Part shown: positions 52,901-61,900 of the stretch, piece by piece | Layout of the letters: every line of letters begins with the position of its first letter | Numbering within the stretch: position 1 is the first letter of the stretch | From: Sphingomonas kyeonggiensis | Lineage (GTDB): Bacteria > Pseudomonadota > Alphaproteobacteria > Sphingomonadales > Sphingomonadaceae | Assembly: GCF_030812785.1 (NCBI RefSeq) | Contig: NZ_JAUSTJ010000002.1 | Span: 186,001 to 250,000 of the forward strand | DNA length: 64,000 bases | Reading direction: 5' to 3' | Notes under the pieces: generated by a model | What the model saw: the letters and a program-made list of their open reading frames with translations, nothing else | What the model was told of the DNA's origin: nothing | The model's database searches: none | Program-made: the position numbers and the translations under genes

Positions 52901-55900
52901 TTCGGTACCAACGGCGACATCACCACCAGCGCCGGCCATCTCTCCGCCGGCACGCTGGAAGTGACCGCCGGCGGCGGCGCGTCGTTCGATGCGCTCGGCA
53001 ACATCAAGCTGGGCGCGGTGAGCACGTCCGCTGGCGAATTCTCGCTCGCCACCACCGGCGACATCGAGCTGACCGGCGCCGTCAACACCAACGACCGCAA
53101 CCTGTACCTCTATTCGTCGAACGGTGCGATCACGACGCACGGCGGGACGGTGTCCAACAGCTTCCCGGGCGCGGTCTATGCCACGGCCCAGGGCGGCATC
53201 GATCTCACCGGCGCCGGCAACGTGAACGTCTGGGCGACCTCGACCGGCGGCGGGAACATCAATCTCAGCGGCGACGCCGACGTCTACTTCATGGTGAACA
53301 CCGCGGGCGACCTCACCGTCACCGCAGCGGGCTCTGCCGGCAACAGCAGCGACGTGACTGCACGCTCGGTCGGGATCACGGCCGGTACCGGGATCAGCCT
53401 GTACGACCAGACGGTCAACATCGATATCGGCAGCTACCGCTATCTCAGCGTCGCCGACGGCTATATCGACATCGAGAACCAGCGCGACATCAAGCTCGAC
53501 GGCAACGTCACCGCCGGCGGCGGGACCAGCGGCAACTGGATCCGCTTGAAGTCGAGCCAGAACTCGATCCTGCAGAACAGCGGCACGATCACCGGCTACA
53601 GCGTCGAACTGAACGCTGCCCAGTCTGTCACCCAGGATATCAACGCCAAGGTCGTGACCGGCGATTACGGCCTGACCCTCACGGGTACCGACGTGTCGCT
53701 GATCGGCGCGAACGAGTTCCCCTGGATCAACACTTATACGGTCACCCACGACCTGACGCTGCGCGTGGTCGGCAATCTCGACATGAGCGGGAGCGCCAAC
53801 CAGGCCGGCAGCAACCGCTACACCACGCTGATCTCCGACACCGGCAACATCGTCGGCGGCCCGATCGATGCCGACAGGCTGAGCGCCACCGCTACCAATG
53901 GCAGCCTCAGCTTCACCTATGGCAACAACCGGATCCGCAGCCTTGGTGACCTGACCGCGAAGAGCACCGGCGGCACCGACATCAACATCTTCACCGACAG
54001 CACGATGGGGCTGACGGGCAACATCACCGGCGGCGGTGTCATCCTCCACGCCACGCAGGGGATCAGCCAGACTGCCGGCGCGATCACCGCCGACCGGCTG
54101 GCGGCCGGCACCAGCGGCAATCTGCTGCTCGGCGGCGCGAACAATTTCGGCACGCTGACCGAAGTCGGCCATGGTAACGGCACGAACGTCACGATCCGCA
54201 ACCTGGGCAGCATCGTGCTGCCGACCACATCGACCACCTTCGGCACGCTAACGCTGACCTCGGATACGGGCAGCATCGGCCAGACCGACGCCATTACCGT
54301 CGCTACGCTGATCGCGAACGCCGCCACCGGCATCAATCTGGCCTATGCCAACAACTTCACAGCGCTCGACGGGCTCATCACTGCAGCCGGCGACATCCGG
54401 ATCGCGGACACCAACGGCTTCGCCATCGAGGGTGACATCACCGCGCCCGGCACCGTCGCGCTCGCCAGCGGTGGCAATATCACCACCGGCACCACCACCG
54501 TCGGCATCGTCACGACGCCGCACGGCAAGGTCGACGCCGACACGCTCACCGTTTCGGCAGTCAACGCCACGGTCTACACCGCCGGCGACATCAAGCTGGG
54601 CGCGTCCTCGGTCATCAGCGGCTTCACGCTGGTCGGCGATGGCAGCATCGACCTGACCGCGACGAGCAACTTCTTCGCCGCCAGCCTGATCGCCAATACC
54701 GGCTCGATCACCCAGAGCGCCGGCATCCTGACCGGCAATACCGTGCTCACCGGCGCGGCCGGCAGCATCACGCTCGCCAAGGCCAACAGCCTCTCCAGCT
54801 TCGGCGGCACATCGCAGGGCGGCGGCAACGTCACCTTCAACAATGCCGGTACATCCACGCTCGACCTGAGCATCAGCACCACGGGCAACGCGGTAGTGAC
54901 CACCGCGGGCGGCGTGCTCGGAGCCTATATCCGGGCGGGCGACCTGTCGCTCACCGCTGGCGGAGCGATCGACCTCACGTTCAATACGGACGTGAACAGC
55001 GTCAGCCAGCTGGTCACGACGTCGGGGAATATCCTGCTCACCGACGCCAACAGCTTCCAGATCTCCGGCGATGTCACCGCGGGCACGAGCACGCTGGGCA
55101 CGGTGGACCTGCGGGCGAATGCGGGCGGGATCTCGCAGCTCGACGGGACGATCACCGGCAACGACGTCCATCTCACCGGCACGGGCAACCTGAACCAGGT
55201 CGGCACCGCCCGGATCGTCGCCAACACCATCGCGCTGAGCGGCTATTCCCTGCAGTTCGGCGGCGCGAACAGCTTCAACAGCACCGGGAGCAGCATCTCC
55301 ACGGCCGCAAACGGCGGTCTGATCCTGCGCAATGCCGGTTCGATCGATCTCGATGCGCTGGGCGGCTACACCTCGGGCAGCACCCTCTCGCTGATTTCGG
55401 ACAATGGCTCGATCACCTCGACGGGCGCAATAAGTGCCTCCTTGCTGTCCGCGGTGGCCGAGCATGGTACCGTCAGCTTCGGCAATGCCGCCAACAGCTT
55501 CATTTCTCTCGGCGCCGTCAGCGCCTCGGGCGACGCCACGATCACGACGAGCAGCACGTCGCTCAGCCTGCTGGGCAGCATCGCTGTCGGCGGCAGGCTG
55601 ACGCTCGGTGCCCAGGGTGCGATCACGCAGAGCAACGGCACGCTCACCGCCGCGTCGCTCTATGCCACCGCGGGCGGCGCCACCGGCGCGATCGCGCTGG
55701 GTGCTGCCAACGACGTCGGTACGCTGGGCGCGCTCACCGCCGACGGCGATGTGAGTTTCCACGACATCAACGGCTTCCAGATCGCCGGCAATGTGCGCGG
55801 CGACCATGTCACGCTCATCGCCGATGCCGGCGCGATCCGCGAGAACAGCGGCACCGTCATCGCCAACCATCTCACCGCCTCGGCGGTCGATGCGCTGGTG

Positions 55901-58900
55901 CTCAACCAGATCGGCAACCAGATCCACACTATCGATGGCCTGACCAATAGCAGCAACGCCACCAATGTCGGGATCTCCATCGCCTCCGATGTCGACATGC
56001 ACCTCGCCGGCGACGTGAGCGCGCCGGGCCAATATGTCTCGTTCTATGTCGGCAGCGGTTCGCTGATCCAGGACAGCGGCACGATCACCGCGGGCGCATT
56101 GCGGCTCTACATCGTCAACGGCAATGCCGTGCTGGGCGCCAATGCCCTCGACAATCTCGATTCGATAAGAATCGACAACGGCGACTTCACCGCCAACTCG
56201 AATCTGTCCACCGGGGTGCTCGGCCTGAACGGCAACATCGTGGTCAGCGGCACCACCACGATCACCAATGCCGCCGGGATCACCCAGGGCTCGGGCGGGG
56301 TGATCAACACCTATAATCTGAACCTGAACACTGCCGGCACGCTCGACATGGGCAATGTCATCAACATCGTCGGCGGGCAGGCCAATATCGCGATGGGCAG
56401 CGGCAGCTTCCTGTCCTATGGCGACCTCAACCTCCGGCTGAACGCCACCGGCGCGGCCACGATCACCTCGGGCGGCAACATCAATTTCACCGGCGCGGGT
56501 TCGTCCTCGGCCGGCACGCTGACCCTTTCCGCCGCCAATGGCATCTATTCGGGGGCGGGCGCCGGCGGGCAGATCGCCGTCGACCATCTCGGCACGGTCA
56601 CCAACAGCGGCGGTGGCGGCATCGCGCTGAACCTGCTCGGTAACGTGCTGCTGGAGGGCGACATCACCGCCGCCGGCCAGACCGTCTCGATCACCGCGGA
56701 GGACGGTCTCAGCCAGGCGACCGGCAATGTGATCACCGCGAACCGGCTCAACCTCACGACCACGGCGCCCAACGCCTCGGCCGTCCTCGACAACGCCAAT
56801 GTCATCGGCACCTTCGGGCTGAACATCACCGGCGACGCGACGCTGCGCTCGACGCTCGCCACCACCATCGCCTCGGGCATGTCGGTCGGCGGCTCGTTGA
56901 CCGTGAACAGCCCCGGCGACATCGTGATGGCCGGCGGCAGCGTGGGCGGCACGCTGGCGCTCTATGCGGGCGGTGCGGTCAACGGCACCGGCTATGTCAG
57001 CGCCGACCGGCTGACCGGCAGCGCCCAGGACTATTTCTATCTCAATTTCACCAATCTCAACACGCTCGACGCGGTTGAGAGCGGCAGCGACATCCAGATC
57101 AACGCGTCCAGTTCCAACCTAAACATCGTCGGCGACGTCACCGCGGCGGGCGGCATGGAGCTCAGCGGGCACACGCTCAGCCAGAGCGCCGGCACGATCA
57201 CCGCCGCTAACGGTATCGGCCTGTCCACCGACGGCGCGATCACCCAGACCGGCACCGGCCGGATCATTGCAGGCAGCATTTCGGCGGTTGGTGGGGACAT
57301 CAGCCTGCTCGGGGCCAACCAGATCGGCACGGTCGGCAACTACCTCAGTTCGGGCGGCACCAGCATCGCGTTCCGCAACCAGGGCAGCATCGAGGCAAAC
57401 AGCGATTTCCGCTTCTATAACGGCCGCGGTGCGCTGACGCTGATCTCCGATACCGGCTCGATCACCCAGTCTGTCGCCGTGGATGCGACCAGTGTGACGC
57501 TCAGCGCGGCGACGGGCATCGACTTCAGCAATGCGGGCAACACGATCGACGCCATCGGCGGGCTGAGCAACGGCACCAGCGGCGGCATCGCCTTTCACAG
57601 CCAGAACAGCGTGGCGATCAATGGCGGCATCAGCGCCGCCGGCCAGACGGTGACGCTCGCAAGCGGCGGGGCACTCACCCAGAACAGCGGCGGGATCGTC
57701 GCCGGCTCGCTGAACGCCAGCGCCGACACCGGCATTTCGCTCACCAGCACGACCAACAATGTCGGGACCATCACCGGGCTGAGCAACGCCAGCAGCGGCG
57801 GCATCGCCTATACCGACACGGACGGCTACAGCCTCACCGGCAACATCGCCGCGGCGGGGCAGACGCTGTCGCTCGCAATGGCGGGCGCTATCGGCACGGT
57901 GAACCAGACTGGCACCAGCGTGGTCTCGGCCGGGCTGCTCAACCTGAGCGGAGGCCAGATCTTCAGCCTGCGCGGCATCGGCGGCACCGGCAACCACATC
58001 GATGCGATCGGCAATCTCGGCACCGGAGCCGAGATCTACACCAATGGCAATGTCGACCTGACCGGCACGATCGTCACCACCTATCTCGATCTCCGCGCCA
58101 CCGGCGGCAACATCTTCCAGAGCGGCGGCTCTATCGACAGCAGCGCCACTGGCAGCGTGCTCGAACTCTACGGCAACAACATCGCGCTGACCCGCAGCGG
58201 CAACAGGCTGGGCGGGGCGAACCTCACTACCGCGAGCGGCTCCGGGGACGTCACCGCCGTCTCGACCGGCAACACCAGTTTCGGTTCGGTGGAAGGCGGC
58301 AACGTCTCGCTGACCGTCACCGGCGGCAATCTCAGCGGCGGCGTCAACGCCGATACGCTGACGGCGAGCGCTTCGGGCACCATCTCGCTCACCGGCCGGA
58401 TCATCACGCTCGGCAATGTCGGCGCGGGCGGCGATGCTGCGTTCAACTCCAGCGCCAACCTCACCCTCAACGGCGCGATCAACATCGGCACCGGCCGCCT
58501 GACGCTCGCCACGGGCGGCGGTCTCACCCAGATGGGCGGTTCGATCACCGCGGGCGGGCTCGATACCACCGCAGGCACCAGCATCGTCATGACCGGCACC
58601 AACAATGTCGGGACGATCTTCCGCCTGGTGAGCCAGACCGGCGGCATCACCTATACCGGCACCAACGGCTTCGATCTCGCCGGCAACGTCACGGCCGGCC
58701 TCGGCGGCAACGTCTCACTGGCGACGATCAGCGGCTCGATCAGCCAGAGCGCGGGGATCATCACCGCCGGCCAGCTCAGTGTCGTGGCGGGCAACCAGAT
58801 CATCCTTACCCAGGCGAACCAGGTCGCGCGGCTGGTCAATATGTCGGGCAGCGGCGGGATCAGCTTCACGGCGCGCGACACGCTGGAACTGACCGGCGGC

Positions 58901-61900
58901 ATCAACAGCGGCGGCGCGGTAACGCTCGCCTCGCTCGACGGCGCGATCAATCAGACCGACGGCGCCATCGGAGCGACGAGCCTGTCCGCCTCGGCAAGCA
59001 CCGGGCTGGACCTGTTCATGGTCAACAACACCATCGATGCGTTCGGCACGCTGAGCACCATCACAGGCGACCTGCGCCTCAGGAACATGTTCGATATCGG
59101 GCTGTCGAACCTCAGCGCGGGCGGCGACGTCACGCTGGAGACGCTCATCGGCGCGATCACCCAGGGCGCCGGCACCACGCTCAGCGCGTCGGGGCTCCTG
59201 ACCCTCACGGCGCAGAACGGCATCCTGCTCGACAAGGCCAACAGCATCGGCACGCTGGGCACGGTCCGCAACACCAGCACCAACGGCATCACCATCACCA
59301 ATGCCGGGGACCTGATCCTGGCCGGGGACCTTGTCACGGTCGGCCAGAACATCGTCCTGTCCTCGAACAACGGCGCGATCCGGCAACAGGGCGGCACGAT
59401 CACCGGCTATAGCCTGTCCGCGCAGGCGCTCGGTGCGATCTCGCTCGATCAAGCAAACGATATCGACGCCAGGAGCGCCAACGCGTTCCTCTCGACGGGT
59501 GGCGACATCAGCTTCCGTTCGATTAACGCCATCCTGCTCGGCAGCGTCAGCACGCCGGGCCTGGCTTCGTTCGTCTCGGACACGGGAGGCATCACCCAGT
59601 CCGTCGGCATCAACGTCGGTGCCCTGTCCGCCACGGCGCTCGACGGCGACATCGTGTTCGACCAGAGCAACATGATCGGCGCGGTGAAGGACGTTGCCAC
59701 GGACGGCAGCTTCACCCTGAACACCGCCGGCAATCTGGCGCTGACCGGCGCCATCACGGCGCCGACCCTGGTGAAGCTCACCGCCGGCGGCACGATCACC
59801 CAGAATGCCGCGACTTCGGCGATCACCACCGCCGCCCTGCAGGCAACCGGGTCTTCGGGCATCTCGCTGCTCGGCGCGAACGATGTCGGCACGATCAGCC
59901 TGGACGCCAATGGCAACGACCTGCGCTTCCGCAACCTCGGCGATATCGCGATCGGCACGGTCAGTGCCGCCGGGCACACGATCCAGCTGATCTCCGATAC
60001 CGGTTCGGTCACGCAGGACTGGAACACCGGCTCGCTGATCGGCTCGGTGATCATCGACGCGGCCGGCGCCGTCACCCTGGGGGCCGCCAACGGCAACCAG
60101 CTCGAGCATGTCGATGTGAAGAGCGGCGGGGACGTCGACATCTATAGCAGCGGCAGCGGCTATGGCGGCGCGATCACGGTCGACCGTATCGAGGCCGCGG
60201 GCCACCGCGTGACCCTCAACAACGGCGGGTTCGCGATCAGCGGCGGCAACATCACCGCGGACTATCTCTATGTGTTCGGCGTCGGTGTCGATCTGACCGC
60301 CGCCGCCAACAATGTCGCCACGCTCAACATCCACACGCCTGGCGGAAACGCCGCCTTCACCAACACCGGCAATCTGCTGATCGACGGGATCGTGTCCCCC
60401 AATTCCCTCGTCTCGCTGCGCAGCGAGCAGGGGGCGATCACCCAGACAGGCGGCGCAATCGTCCAGCTGGTCGGTCTCACCGCCTATGGCCGTGACGGCG
60501 TGGCGCTTGCCGGCGATATCCAGCGGATCGACGGGGTTTCGGCGGGTAACGGCGCGGACGTCTCGCTGGTCTCAACCCGCGATCTCGAGATTGCGGGGGA
60601 CATCACTGCGCGCAACCTCACGCTGCGTTCCAACAACAGCTTCGGGCCGAATTTCGGCGCGCTCACCCAGAGCGGCGGCAGCATCACCGCGAGCAGCCTG
60701 CTCGCCACCGCCTATGGCGCGATCGACCTGCGACAGGGCAACCATGTCGGCCGGGTCACCGAGCTGACCTCGTTCACCAGTGCCGCGATCCGCCTGACCA
60801 GCCTGGGCGGGCTGACGCTCGACGGCAACGTCACCGGCGGCTACCTCGACTTCAACACCGGCACCGGTGCGCTCGAGCAGGTCAGCGGCATCCTTGCCGG
60901 CGGGCATGTCGACGTCGCTGCGGGCGGCGACGTCACGCTCGACGGCGCCAATGCGGTCTCCGAATATTATGTCGCCTCGGGCGGCGACGCGACGCTGCGC
61001 GGCACTGGTGCGCTGCGGATCGGCGGCCAGGCCGCGTCGATGACCGTGCGCGCGGGCGGCATGATCAGCCAGCTCGACACGCTCCTTGTCGGATCGCTGG
61101 ATGCGAGCACGACCAGCGGCGCCATCGTCCTCAACTTCGCCAACCAGATCGGCAGGATCACCGGGCTGAGCGGCGCCGGCGTCACCGTCAACAACAGCGG
61201 CGACCTGGAGATCGCCGGCGATGTGACGGGCGGCAGCCAGGCGCAGTTCTTCGTCGATGGCGGCCGCATCGCCCAGACATCGGGCACGGTCTCCGCCACC
61301 AGCGTCACCTTCGATGCGGGTACCGACATCGATCAGGCCCCGGCAGCCAGGATCATCACCAGCGACTTCACCGGCACCGCGGGCACCGGCTTGTCGCTCG
61401 CCGGCCCGAACCAGATCGCCAGCGTCTCGCTCTCCACGACGAGCGGCAACCTGCTGTTCCGCAACCAGGGCGACCTCGACGCCGCGGCCTTCACCACGCC
61501 GGGCGACCTCACGCTGATCTCCGACACCGGCTCGATCACCCAGTCGGCGGCGCTGTCGATCGGCGGTGCGGCGAGCTTCCGCGCTGCGGGCGACATCACG
61601 CTCGACAATAGCGGGAACAGCTTCCTGTCGCTGGGCGTGATCAGCGCGGGCGGCGATCTCGACCTGCGGGCCACCAACCTGAAGCTGACCGGGAACGTAT
61701 CGGCCCAGGACATCTGGTTCCGGACCGGCGGGGACATCGATCAGAGCGCTGGCATCGTCACCACCACCAGCCTGGGCGGCATCGCCGATGGCGGGATCAA
61801 CCTCGGCAACGCGAACCAGATCGCTACGATCGGCGAGCTGCGCGCGCTGGCCGGCGACCTGACGCTACGCGTGGTGGGCAATATGAGCCTGACCGACGCG